Source: DATBLE01 sp050258035
GTDB lineage: Bacteria > Actinomycetota > Thermoleophilia > Gaiellales > Gaiellaceae
Direction: 5' to 3'
NCBI GenBank assembly: GCA_050258035.1
Contig: JBLMYA010000094.1
Coordinates: forward strand, 1-26,179
DNA: 26,179 nt
Positions 1 to 8,560 of this stretch are shown piece by piece (positions within the stretch are counted from its first letter, which is position 1; every line of letters starts with the position of its first letter). The notes under the pieces were generated by a model, which was not told where the DNA came from, searched no databases, and saw nothing but the letters and a program-made list of their open reading frames with translations. A program made the position numbers and the translations under genes.

Positions 1-82
1 CTCGACCCGAAGGGTCGAGGCCGCGGACGGCGAGGTACAAGCATTTCATCGCTGCCTGCTCGGTGGGGAAGTGGCCGCGGCC
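1..82 (-). pseudogene. IS256-family transposase, 3' remnant (runs off the left edge)
   Basis: Read on the minus strand from about 82 to 1, one frame encodes GRGHFPTEQAA followed by MKCLYLAVRGLDPSGR. This matches, from memory, the C-terminal signature of actinobacterial IS256-type (Mutator) transposases (RGHFPTEQAA-KCLYL-LDP-G). The same frame upstream (83-154) gives low-complexity Arg/Gly/Pro sequence with no resemblance, and pgsA begins only 72 bases away, so roughly 350 N-terminal residues including most of the DDE catalytic domain are missing. The copy is therefore 5'-truncated and inactive. The C-terminal tail would continue left of the window. No terminal inverted repeat can be identified here. 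Confidence 0.6.
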
Positions 83-100
83 GCGGACGCTGCGCCTCGA

Positions 101-140
101 CGGCCCCCGTCTCCCCGACCTGACCGTAGGCGGGGGGCCG
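101..140 (-). terminator. Possible GC-rich hairpin after pgsA
   Basis: CGGCCCCC (101-108) pairs with GGGGGCCG (133-140) across a 24-nt loop, just downstream of the pgsA stop. There is no T tract and the loop is long, so a terminator role is only a possibility. Confidence 0.2.
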
Positions 141-154
141 AGGCGGCAAGAAGG

Positions 155-697
155 TCAGGCCAGCGCGCGGCGGCGGAGGAGCGCCGGGGCGTCGCGTGCG
201 TAGTCGAGCCCGGAGATCCACGTCAGGACGACCGCGACCAGGAGGCCCCACCAGGCGACGGAGGTGCCCCAGGCGCCGGCGGACGCGAACCCACCGAGCG
301 CGGCGGCGACCGTCTGCGACCAGGTCTTGAGCTTGCCGAGGTCGCGCGCCTGGAGGACGACGCCCCGCTCGGCGGCGGCGAGGCGCAGCCCCGAGACGAG
401 CAGCTCACGGGCGACGATCGCGGCCACCATCCAGCCCGGGAGCGCTCCCTCGCCGACGAGGACGACCATCGTCGCGAGCACGAGCACCTTGTCCGCGACC
501 GGGTCGAGAAGCGACCCCAGGGGCGTCGTCCGACCCTGCCTCCGCGCCAGCCAGCCGTCGATCTGATCGGTCGCCATCGCCGCCAGGAAGACCGCCGTCG
601 CCCAGTAGGCGTGCCCCGGGAAATCCCAGATGTAGAGGATCACGACGAGCGGCGTCGCCGCGATCCGGGCAACCGTCAGCTGGTCGGCCAGGCCCAT
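155..697 (-). CDS. pgsA: CDP-diacylglycerol-glycerol-3-phosphate 3-phosphatidyltransferase
   Basis: This is an integral membrane CDP-alcohol phosphatidyltransferase of about 180 aa. It would transfer the phosphatidyl group from CDP-diacylglycerol to glycerol-3-phosphate, the committed step of phosphatidylglycerol synthesis. The family motif DG-x2-AR-x8-G-x3-D-x3-D is intact (DGWLARRQGRTTPLGSLLDPVAD), and several hydrophobic helices follow. Length matches bacterial PgsA. I chose the ATG at 697 because it gives the usual MGLADQLTVARI-like N terminus and a TATCCT hexamer lies 8 nt upstream; an in-frame ATG at 751 would extend into the accC coding region. The gene is divergent from the carboxylase, with under 30 bp between starts. 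Other CDP-alcohol transferases share the motif, so the acceptor alcohol is inferred from overall similarity to PgsA. Confidence 0.85.
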   Translation of the reverse strand: MGLADQLTVARIAATPLVVILYIWDFPGHAYWATAVFLAAMATDQIDGWLARRQGRTTPLGSLLDPVADKVLVLATMVVLVGEGALPGWMVAAIVARELLVSGLRLAAAERGVVLQARDLGKLKTWSQTVAAALGGFASAGAWGTSVAWWGLLVAVVLTWISGLDYARDAPALLRRRALA

Positions 698-705
698 CGC
701 CAGGG

Positions 706-711
706 AGGATA
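706..711 (-). promoter_or_regulatory. -10 box TATCCT for pgsA (leaderless)
   Basis: TATCCT on the minus strand ends 8 nt before the pgsA ATG. It shares the TA at 710-711 with the oppositely oriented TACGTT of the carboxylase gene. No clear -35 element was seen. Confidence 0.45.
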
Positions 712-715
712 CGTT
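710..715 (+). promoter_or_regulatory. -10 box TACGTT for the biotin carboxylase gene
   Basis: TACGTT ends 10 nt before the GTG at 726. A Shine-Dalgarno-like AGGGAGGA (702-709) also lies here, so whether the mRNA is leaderless or starts further upstream is unresolved. Confidence 0.3.
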
Positions 716-725
716 GCCGGTGAGC

Positions 726-2511
<1,786 letters not shown>

Positions 2512-2525
<14 letters not shown>

Positions 2526-3387
2526 GGGGGCGTTCTGCTCCGAGGTCTCGCTCCAGAATGCCGAGTCGCTGGCCGGGACCGCCAGCCGGGTCGACCACTG
2601 GATCCTCGTCGAGTACCGCGGCCTGTGGGGCCACGACGCCCTGCCGGCCAGCGGTCTGTCGGACGAGGTGAAGGGACGCCTGCGCGAGCAACGCGACGCG
2701 AGGCCGAACACGAAGCTGCTCTTCGTCCGCCGCCCCCACCGCCGTGAGCACCCCGTCCTGGCCCTGTTCTGGGGCAGCTCGCCGGGGCGCGGAGGCGAGC
2801 TCTTCCGTGCCGAGGTCGAGCAGTACGACGACCTGCTCGGGCTCGACCTGACCGGCCGCGGCGCACCGCTCGACCATCCGCTGCTTCTCGTCTGCACCCA
2901 CGGCAAGCACGACCGGTGCTGCGCCCGCCACGGGAGGCCGCTCTACCAGGCGCTGGAGGAGCAGGCGGAGGACGGGTGGGTCTGGCAGGCGTCGCACCTC
3001 GGCGGTGATCGCTTTGCCGGGAACGTCGTCGTCCTGCCCGACGGCCTCTACTTCGGGCGCGTCGCTCCGGCCGATGCCTGGTCGGTGCTGGACGAGTATC
3101 TCGCCGGCCGGATCGATCTCGACCACTACCGCGGCCGCTCGGCGCACACGTTCGCCGAGCAGGCAGCCGAGATCGAGCTTCGGCGCACGGCCGACCTACG
3201 GGGTCTGGGCGACCTCGAACTGGTCGAGAACGACGGGGCGGACATCAGTTTCCGCGCCGGCTCTCGCATCTTCGACCTCCGCGTCGCGCACGAGCCCGGC
3301 GAGCTGACCTACCTCACCTGCAGTGCGGAGACGCTCAGGCACCCGCGGCACTACGCCGCAGAAATCCTTCGCGAATCAGTCGCCTGA
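2512..3387 (+). CDS. Sucrase/ferredoxin-like (thioredoxin-fold [2Fe-2S]) protein
   Basis: This 291-aa cytosolic protein resembles the Suc_Fer-like family, thioredoxin-fold ferredoxins named after an old sucrase report. Recognisable motifs are FCSEVS near the N terminus (Cys9), CTHGKHDRCCARHG (128-141) with three cysteines, and the conserved SHLGGDRFAGNVVVLPDG around 161-178. These Cys and His residues are the likely iron-sulfur ligands. The ATG at 2512 overlaps the carboxylase stop by 14 nt, which suggests translational coupling, but a metabolic link is not evident. The 3' end overlaps the convergent JmjC gene by 53 nt. The biochemical role of the family is unsettled and I infer only an electron-transfer or redox role. 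Confidence 0.75.
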
Positions 3388-4531
3388 CCAGCACGAGCCG
3401 ACCCTCGTCGTCGAGGCCGGCAGGCAGATCGGCGGCGATGAAGGGCGCGTCCGACTCGAAGATCGCCTTGACCTGATCGCGGGCGGAATCGGGGAAGTCG
3501 ACGTGCTTTCCCTCGAACGAGAGCGTTGCTCCGTCGAGGTCGGCGATCACGGTCGGGCGGCGCTCGAGCGGCGTCTCGACGGTGACGGACTCGAGCCCGC
3601 GAACCTCCTCGAGGTGTCCGTCGAGAATCGGGCGGCGGCTGTCGACGAACGCGGCCCGTGCCCGGCGGCCCACGGCCTTCGGCCCCAGCCGCTCGGCGAG
3701 CCGTCCGACGAGGTCGACCGCCGCTTCTCCGTCGTCCGGTACGGACCGCCGGAACTCGACGTCGTGCTCGCACTCGGCGAGAGCGGCCCGGAACGCGTCC
3801 ACCCACGTGTGCACGTTGACGCCGACCGTGACGTGGAGCGAGTCCGTCTCGGACGTGAGGGCATCGTGCAGCCAGCCGCGCGGGAGGTAGAGGGTGTCGC
3901 CCGCGCGAAGCGTCAGCTCCAGGACGGTCGGTCCGGGCTCGCCGAGCGAGGAAGACCAGCGCTGGGCCTTCAGCGGTAGCTCCAGCAGAGGCTCGTACAC
4001 CCGCCAGTGCTTCTCGCCGGCGACCTGGAGGACGAAGACGTCGTGCGTATCGTGGTGGACTGCGAACCCCTGCGAGCGCCGGGGCGTGTAGTACGAGTTC
4101 GCCTGGACGCCGCTTCCAAGCTCCTGCTCGAGCGCGCGGCAGAATCGTGCGAGGGGCGGCCATGTGTGATGAAGCGCCTGGAGGACGATGGTCGCTCCGT
4201 CCGCGAACGCCGCCGCCACGCGGTCCGGGTCGGCGACGCCGAGGAACGGCTTCGGCCGCCACGAGATGTCGGTCGTGTACGACGACTCCGCGATCGTGCC
4301 GCCCTCCTTGACGAGCCGGAGGCCGGGCGTGCGGAGCCCGCCGGCGGAGACCAGCCGCTCGACGTCCGCCACCGAGAGGAGGTCGTCGAAGCGACCTTCC
4401 GCGGCTCTCGGAACGGCGAGCGGCTGCTGCTCCCAGTAGTCGGCGAGGAACTCCGCGGCGTCGATCGGCTCGACGCAGCGGACGAGAGCGTCGCTAGCTG
4501 TCCGCTCCGTCGGCGTCCGCGTCGCTGCCAT
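3335..4531 (-). CDS. JmjC/cupin Fe(II)/2-oxoglutarate oxygenase (ribosomal-oxygenase-like)
   Basis: This 398-aa protein is similar to the cupin_4/JmjC hydroxylases (bacterial YcfD/RoxA, eukaryotic NO66/MINA). FLADYWEQQPLAV (28-40) matches the N-terminal motif of that family. The HxD iron ligands are in VHHDTHDVFVLQ (His159, Asp161), and LPRGWLHDA supplies the third ligand, His222. The C-terminal third resembles the winged-helix tail of YcfD-type enzymes. Known relatives hydroxylate Arg or His of ribosomal proteins; related cupins hydroxylate residues of peptides. The start overlaps the 62-aa Asp-repeat peptide gene by 38 nt in another frame, and no other ATG fits, so the two are translated together. 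This position makes the peptide a plausible substrate. A ribosomal-protein hydroxylase is the alternative. Confidence 0.8.
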   Translation of the reverse strand: MAATRTPTERTASDALVRCVEPIDAAEFLADYWEQQPLAVPRAAEGRFDDLLSVADVERLVSAGGLRTPGLRLVKEGGTIAESSYTTDISWRPKPFLGVADPDRVAAAFADGATIVLQALHHTWPPLARFCRALEQELGSGVQANSYYTPRRSQGFAVHHDTHDVFVLQVAGEKHWRVYEPLLELPLKAQRWSSSLGEPGPTVLELTLRAGDTLYLPRGWLHDALTSETDSLHVTVGVNVHTWVDAFRAALAECEHDVEFRRSVPDDGEAAVDLVGRLAERLGPKAVGRRARAAFVDSRRPILDGHLEEVRGLESVTVETPLERRPTVIADLDGATLSFEGKHVDFPDSARDQVKAIFESDAPFIAADLPAGLDDEGRLVLVRRLIREGFLRRSAAGA

Positions 4532-4682
4532 CGCCGTCCGTCCCGTCGGTGCCGTCGCCGTCGGTGCCGTCCGCGTCGGTGCCGTCCGCGTCGCCGTCGG
4601 TTCCGTCGGCGTCGCCCTCGACCTCCATCACGACCGTGCCGCCGGTCTCGATCTCGGCGTCGGTCAGGGTCTGCACGTCCAT
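4494..4682 (-). CDS. 62-aa Asp/Gly/Thr-repeat acidic peptide (candidate RiPP precursor)
   Basis: The start is well supported: ATG at 4682 is preceded by a perfect AAGGAGG with 5-nt spacing. Residues 1-23 (MDVQTLTDAEIETGGTVVMEVEG) resemble a leader peptide, with an LTDAEI...GG pattern seen in some precursor leaders. Residues 24-62 consist only of Asp (16), Gly (10), Ala (6), Thr (5) and Ser (2), and include three tandem [A/G]-D-G-T-D units (32-46). There are no Cys, aromatic or basic residues. The gene lies 39 nt after an ABC-2 permease gene and overlaps a JmjC oxygenase gene, all co-directional. I infer a modified and exported peptide, or a small Asp-rich metal- or calcium-binding peptide. 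I recognise no named family. Confidence 0.7.
   Translation of the reverse strand: MDVQTLTDAEIETGGTVVMEVEGDADGTDGDADGTDADGTDGDGTDGTDGDGSDADADGADS
4546..4590 (-). repeat. Three tandem 15-bp units inside the acidic peptide gene
   Basis: TCGGTGCCGTCCGCG occurs twice back to back (4561-4575, 4576-4590), and a third unit at 4546-4560 differs at two bases. They encode the pentapeptide repeat [A/G]-D-G-T-D. The repeats indicate expansion by in-frame duplication. Confidence 0.9.
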
Positions 4683-4687
4683 GCCAG

Positions 4688-4694
4688 CCTCCTT
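4688..4694 (-). promoter_or_regulatory. Consensus Shine-Dalgarno AAGGAGG for the acidic peptide
   Basis: AAGGAGG on the minus strand lies 5 nt from ATG 4682. It is the strongest ribosome binding site in the window and implies high peptide synthesis relative to its neighbours. Confidence 0.8.
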
Positions 4695-4709
4695 CGATAG
4701 CGGGGTCGG

Positions 4710-4723
4710 AGGGAGTATTCCCT
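4710..4723 (-). promoter_or_regulatory. Small hairpin between permease and peptide genes
   Basis: AGGGA (4710-4714) and TCCCT (4719-4723) form a 5-bp stem with a 4-nt loop across the permease stop codon. It could be a processing or attenuation element that separates transporter and peptide expression, but the stem is short. Confidence 0.2.
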
Positions 4724-5495
4724 AGAGCGTCCGCTCGTACGCGCGGAAGCACCACGTCGCGAATGCGGCCGTGAGCGCGGAGAGAACGAGCAGGAACACG
4801 AGGTACAGCCCGACCGTGGCCCAGGACGTGCCCGGCAGCACCACCTCGCGGGCCGCGCGAACGCCCCAGTCCATCGGGTTCGCGTGCGCGGCCACGCGCA
4901 TCCAGGGCGGCATCTGCGCGCGCGCGATCAGCGTGGTGGAGACGAACAGGAGCGGCAGCCCGATGAAGTTCGCGAGCGCGATCATCGTCGCCTCCCGGCG
5001 GGTGAGGAGCGCGATGCCCTGCGAGAGGCCGGAGAAGGCGCTGTTCACGAGGATCGCGGCGATGATGATGATGATCCAGCCGCCTGCGCCGGAGTGCACG
5101 TGCACGCCGAGCGCGACCGCGACGACGAGGATGATCACCGCCTGGATCGCGGCCGTGATCGCCGAGCGCACGATCTGGGAGAGGACGATCGCGAACCGGC
5201 TCGCGGGTGTGGCGAGGAAGCGCTCGACCACCTTGTGGTCGAGGTCGTTGATCATCCCCATCCCGCTCCACGTCGCGCCGAAGAACGAGTTCATGACCAC
5301 GATCGCGGGGGCCAGGAACGTCACGTACGAGGTCGTGCCGAAGCCGCCGAGCCGGGTGGCGTTGTGGAAGAGTTGGCTGTAGAGGACGAGCCAGACCATC
5401 GGCTGGACGAGCAGCAGGGCGATCCAGATCGGCTCGCGCATGAGGTTGCGCGCCTGGCGCACGACCATGAACCAGGTGTCGGAGAGGACCTTCAT
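4722..5495 (-). CDS. ABC-2 type transporter permease (DrrB-like)
   Basis: This 257-aa membrane protein has about six hydrophobic segments and the ABC-2 layout: an N-terminal amphipathic stretch (VVRQARNLMREP), a first helix near 24-44, and a last helix near the C-terminal FATWCFRAYERTL. The region SGMGMINDLDHKVVERFLATPASR between the second and third helices is the conserved cytoplasmic coupling segment of DrrB/NodJ-type exporters. It starts at ATG 5495, two nt after the stop of the ATPase gene, with GGGGAG upstream as a ribosome binding site, so ATPase and permease form one exporter. Its nearest downstream neighbour is the Asp-repeat peptide gene 39 nt away, which makes that peptide or its product a candidate substrate. 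Drug or lipid export is the default alternative. Confidence 0.87.
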   Translation of the reverse strand: MKVLSDTWFMVVRQARNLMREPIWIALLLVQPMVWLVLYSQLFHNATRLGGFGTTSYVTFLAPAIVVMNSFFGATWSGMGMINDLDHKVVERFLATPASRFAIVLSQIVRSAITAAIQAVIILVVAVALGVHVHSGAGGWIIIIIAAILVNSAFSGLSQGIALLTRREATMIALANFIGLPLLFVSTTLIARAQMPPWMRVAAHANPMDWGVRAAREVVLPGTSWATVGLYLVFLLVLSALTAAFATWCFRAYERTL

Positions 5496-5497
5496 GC

Positions 5498-6454
5498 CTA
5501 CGCTTCTCCCCGGTCCTCGGCAGCGAAGTCGCGGCCCGTGTAGTGGAGGTAGACGTCGTCGAGCGAGGGGCGTGAGACGCCGACCGACTCCACGGCGATC
5601 CCTTTCTGGTCGAGCGCGGAGAGGATGCCCGGCAGGGCCCGGTTGCCGTTCTCGACCCGCGCGACCAGCGTCCGGCCGTCGGTCACGTTCTCGGGCGTCG
5701 CGCCGAGACGCTCGACGATGCGGCGCGCGTCGTCGATCCGACCGTCCGACAGCACGAGGTGCACCGCGTCGCCGCGCAGCATCGCCTTGAGCTGGGGCGG
5801 CGTGCCTTCGACGACGATCTGGCCGCGGCTGACGATCGCCAGGCGGTCGGCGAGCTCGTCCGCCTCCTCCAGGTAGTGGGTGGTGAGCAGGATCGTCAGG
5901 TTTTCCTGGTGGGCCAGGCGTCCGACCTCCGTCCACATCTGGACCCGGGCCTCCGGGTCGAGACCGGTTGTCGGCTCGTCGAGGAAGAGCACCTTCGGGC
6001 GGTGGACGAGCCCGAGCGCGATGTCCAGCCGGCGGCGCATCCCTCCCGAGTACGTCTTGACGATCCGGTCGGCGGCGTCGGCGATGCCGACCAGGTCCAG
6101 GAGCTCGGCCACGCGGCGCTTGAGCTCGATGCCGCCCATCCCCTGGACGTGACCCTGGAGCATCAGGTTCTCGCGTCCGGTGCCGTACTGGTCGACACCG
6201 GAGTCCTGCGGGACGTAGCCGATCGAGCGACGGACGGAGCCTGCCTCGCGGCGGACGTCGTGTCCGGCGACCTCGGCCCGGCCGGCGTCCGGCCTGGTCA
6301 GCGTGGCGAGGATCCGGACGGTGGTCGACTTGCCGGCGCCGTTCGGCCCGAGCAGGCCGAAGACCTCTCCCTCGCGGACGGCGAAGGACACGCCGCCGAG
6401 CGCCCGCACCGCCTTGTACCGCTTCTCCAGGCTCTCGACCACGATCGCGTCCAC
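5498..6454 (-). CDS. ABC transporter ATP-binding protein (DrrA-like)
   Basis: This 318-aa nucleotide-binding subunit belongs to the daunorubicin-resistance DrrA/CcmA group. It has Walker A GPNGAGKS (36-43), a Q-loop YVPQD (80-84), signature YSGGM (135-139), Walker B VLFLDE (155-160) and the switch histidine in TTHYLEEADE (His193). The C-terminal extension of about 90 residues, including RPSLDDVYLHYTGRDF, is typical of DrrA-type exporters. The start is GTG at 6454, 6 nt after a TAGGCT hexamer, so the mRNA is probably leaderless. It heads the minus-strand unit ATPase-permease-peptide-oxygenase and is divergent from the DUF1028 gene, with a common control region of under 40 bp. Confidence 0.92.
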   Translation of the reverse strand: MDAIVVESLEKRYKAVRALGGVSFAVREGEVFGLLGPNGAGKSTTVRILATLTRPDAGRAEVAGHDVRREAGSVRRSIGYVPQDSGVDQYGTGRENLMLQGHVQGMGGIELKRRVAELLDLVGIADAADRIVKTYSGGMRRRLDIALGLVHRPKVLFLDEPTTGLDPEARVQMWTEVGRLAHQENLTILLTTHYLEEADELADRLAIVSRGQIVVEGTPPQLKAMLRGDAVHLVLSDGRIDDARRIVERLGATPENVTDGRTLVARVENGNRALPGILSALDQKGIAVESVGVSRPSLDDVYLHYTGRDFAAEDRGEA

Positions 6455-6460
6455 TGCTCG

Positions 6461-6466
6461 AGCCTA
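6461..6466 (-). promoter_or_regulatory. -10 box TAGGCT for the ABC/peptide/oxygenase operon
   Basis: TAGGCT on the minus strand ends 6 nt before GTG 6454. It lies back to back with the plus-strand box at 6478-6483. Confidence 0.5.
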
Positions 6467-6477
6467 GCGTCCGTGGC

Positions 6478-6483
6478 TAGGGT
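6478..6483 (+). promoter_or_regulatory. -10 box TAGGGT for the DUF1028 gene
   Basis: TAGGGT ends 7 nt before GTG 6491, and no ribosome binding site is present. Confidence 0.45.
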
Positions 6484-6490
6484 GATGGCC

Positions 6491-7405
6491 GTGCGCGCAA
6501 CCGTGAAGGGAACGTTCTCGATCGTCGCCGCCGACGTGCCCGCCGGGGAGGTCGGCTGCGCGGTCCAGTCGCGCTACTTCTCTGTCGGCTCGGTCGTGCC
6601 GTGGGCGAAGGCGGGCGTGGGCGCGGTCGCGACCCAGGCCGCCGGCGTCGCTGCGCACGGGCCGAGAATTCTCTCGTTCCTCGAGGCGGGGCTCGACCCG
6701 GCGGCCGCGCTCGATCGGGCGCTCGCGGAAGACCCCGGCCGCGAGTCGCGGCAGCTCGGCGTGGTCACGGCCGACGGCCGGGCTGCGGCGCACACAGGCT
6801 CCGAGTGCCTCGCCTGGGCCGGGCACCGCGTCGGCGCCGGCTACGCGGCCCAGGGGAACATCCTCGCCGGCGAGGCCGTCGTCACCGAGATGGAGCGGGC
6901 GTTCCTGGAGACGAGCGGCTCGCTCGCCGAGCGTCTCGTCTCCGCGCTCGAAGCGGCGCAGGCGGCCGGCGGCGATGCGCGCGGGCAGCAGTCCTCGGCC
7001 CTGGTCGTCGAGCGGACGGGCGCCGCGGCCGAGTCGCGGGAGGGGATCGACCGTGTCTGCGAGCTGCGGGTCGAGGATCATCCGGAGCCGATCGTCGAGC
7101 TCAGGCGGCTGCTCGGCATCCACCAGGTCTGGGACGCGCTCCGGCGCGCGAGCTTCTTCCACGAGCCGGGCAGGTACGGCGACGGTGCCGCGATCCTCCG
7201 CGACGCGCTCGCCCGGCGCGGGGACGACCCGGTGCTGCTGTACGACCTGGCCTGCTTCGAGTCGCTCTCCGGGGAGACCGAGGAGGCGCTCGCACACGTC
7301 ACCCGCTCGCTCGAGCTCGACCCGCAGCTCCGGCCGGGCGCCGCGGTCGACTCCGACTTCGAGGCGCTCAGGCAGGACCCCCGCTTCCAGGGCATCGTCA
7401 GGTAG
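6491..7405 (+). CDS. DUF1028 (Ntn-hydrolase-like) protein with C-terminal TPR-like region
   Basis: The first 220 or so residues match DUF1028: TFSIVAAD near the start, GCAVQSRYFSVGSVVPWAKAG, PGRESRQLGVV, HTGSECLAWAGH, QGNILAG, and the closing LRVEDHPEPIVELRRLL. The family has an Ntn-hydrolase-like fold, but its substrate is not established. After it comes a TPR-like segment (GRYGDGAAILRDAL...LLYDLACFESLSG...AHVTRSLELDP) that ends in SDFEALRQDPRF. I chose GTG 6491 because a TAGGGT box lies 7 nt before it; ATG 6485 is an in-frame alternative that adds two residues. The TAG stop is also the start of the proposed -10 hexamer of sucC. A link to succinyl-CoA synthetase is suggested only by adjacency. 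Confidence 0.82.
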   Translation: MRATVKGTFSIVAADVPAGEVGCAVQSRYFSVGSVVPWAKAGVGAVATQAAGVAAHGPRILSFLEAGLDPAAALDRALAEDPGRESRQLGVVTADGRAAAHTGSECLAWAGHRVGAGYAAQGNILAGEAVVTEMERAFLETSGSLAERLVSALEAAQAAGGDARGQQSSALVVERTGAAAESREGIDRVCELRVEDHPEPIVELRRLLGIHQVWDALRRASFFHEPGRYGDGAAILRDALARRGDDPVLLYDLACFESLSGETEEALAHVTRSLELDPQLRPGAAVDSDFEALRQDPRFQGIVR

Positions 7406-7408
7406 CCT
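7403..7408 (+). promoter_or_regulatory. -10-like TAGCCT before sucC, overlapping a stop codon
   Basis: TAGCCT begins with the stop codon of the DUF1028 gene and ends 9 nt before the sucC GTG. No Shine-Dalgarno precedes sucC, which supports an internal leaderless promoter. Confidence 0.35.
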
Positions 7409-7417
7409 CGCCGCGGC

Positions 7418-8560
7418 GTGGATCTCTACGAGTACCAGGGCAAGGAGCTCTTCCGCCGCGCGGGCATCCCCGTCTCCGACGGGAGGCTCGCCCTCACGTC
7501 CGCCGAGGCACGGACGGCTGGCGAGGAGCTCGGCGGCCCGGTCGTCGTCAAGGCGCAGGTGCTGACGGGAGGCCGCGGCAAGGCCGGCGGTATCAAGCTC
7601 GCCGCCGATCCCGGCGAGGCCGAGTCACGGGCGAAGGAGATCCTCGGCCTCGACATCCGGGGTCACGTCGTCCGCAAGCTCTGGATCGAGAAGGCCTCCG
7701 ACATCGCGAAGGAGTACTACCTTTCCGTCACCTTCGACCGGGGGGCGAAGAAGCCGCTGCTGATGTTCACGACCCGGGGCGGCGTGGACATCGAGGAGGT
7801 GGCCGCGACGTCGCCCGAGGCGCTCGTCAGGCTGCACGTCGACCCCTTCGAGGGCTTCCAGCCCTGGCACGCGCGGGCGCTCGTCCACGGCGGCGGCGTC
7901 GACGACCCGGACGAGCAGAAGCAGATCGCCGCGATCGCCGCGAACCTCTACGACGCCTTCGTCGGGTTCGACGCGATGCTCTGCGAGATCAATCCGCTGA
8001 TCGTCACCCCCGGCGGCGAGGTGAAGGCGCTCGACTCGAAGTTCACCGTCGACGACAACGCGCTGTTCCGGCACGCCGATGTGGGCGAGATGCGCGACCC
8101 GGAGGCGTATCCGCCCGAGGAGCGCGCCGCCCGGCAGAAAGGCGTCACCTACGTGAAGCTGGACGGCGAGGTCGGCATCCTCGGCAACGGTGCCGGGCTC
8201 GTGATGTCGACGCTCGACGTGATCGTGCTCGTCGGCGGACGCCCTGCGAACTTCTGCGATCTCGGCGGCGGCGGAGATGCGCAGGGCGTCGTCGACGCGC
8301 TCGAGATCATCACCGGGGACCCGCAGGTGAAGGCGATCCTCTTCAACATCTTCGGCGGCATCACCCGCTGCGACGAGGTGGCGCGCGGGATTCTCCAGGC
8401 GCTCGGGCAGATGGAGATCCCGCACCCGATCGTCGTGCGGCTGGACGGCACGAATGCCGCGGAGGGACGTGCGCTGCTCGAGGAGGCTGCACCGGCGAAC
8501 CTGCACGTGGAGACGACGATGCTGTCCGGGGCGAAGCGGGCCGTGGAGCTGGCGCGATGA
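7418..8560 (+). CDS. sucC: Succinyl-CoA synthetase (ADP-forming) beta subunit
   Basis: This 380-aa subunit of the TCA-cycle enzyme converts succinyl-CoA to succinate with substrate-level phosphorylation. It has an N-terminal ATP-grasp domain starting DLYEYQGKELFRRAGIP, the nucleotide loop VVVKAQVLTGGRGKAGG, the metal-binding CEINPLIVTPGG and FTVDDNALFRH, and the C-terminal ligase domain with VGILGNGAGLVMSTLD, GGGGDAQGV, FNIFGGITRCDEVARGI and VVRLDGTNAAEG. Length and motifs are typical. Start is GTG 7418, which reproduces the canonical MDLYEYQ N terminus. The stop overlaps the following methyltransferase start (ATGA), and sucD follows only after that gene, an unusual split of the normally adjacent sucCD pair. 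Confidence 0.96.
   Translation: MDLYEYQGKELFRRAGIPVSDGRLALTSAEARTAGEELGGPVVVKAQVLTGGRGKAGGIKLAADPGEAESRAKEILGLDIRGHVVRKLWIEKASDIAKEYYLSVTFDRGAKKPLLMFTTRGGVDIEEVAATSPEALVRLHVDPFEGFQPWHARALVHGGGVDDPDEQKQIAAIAANLYDAFVGFDAMLCEINPLIVTPGGEVKALDSKFTVDDNALFRHADVGEMRDPEAYPPEERAARQKGVTYVKLDGEVGILGNGAGLVMSTLDVIVLVGGRPANFCDLGGGGDAQGVVDALEIITGDPQVKAILFNIFGGITRCDEVARGILQALGQMEIPHPIVVRLDGTNAAEGRALLEEAAPANLHVETTMLSGAKRAVELAR

Noticed and set aside
1..19. Perfect 8-bp inverted repeat CTCGACCC/GGGTCGAG that looks like a terminator
   Set aside because: It falls in codons for LDPSGR of the transposase remnant and has no T tract, so it is best explained as coding sequence.
5035..5090. GATGATGATGATGATG-like simple repeat in the permease gene
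   Set aside because: It encodes an isoleucine run in a transmembrane helix (WIIIIIAAILV) on the minus strand.
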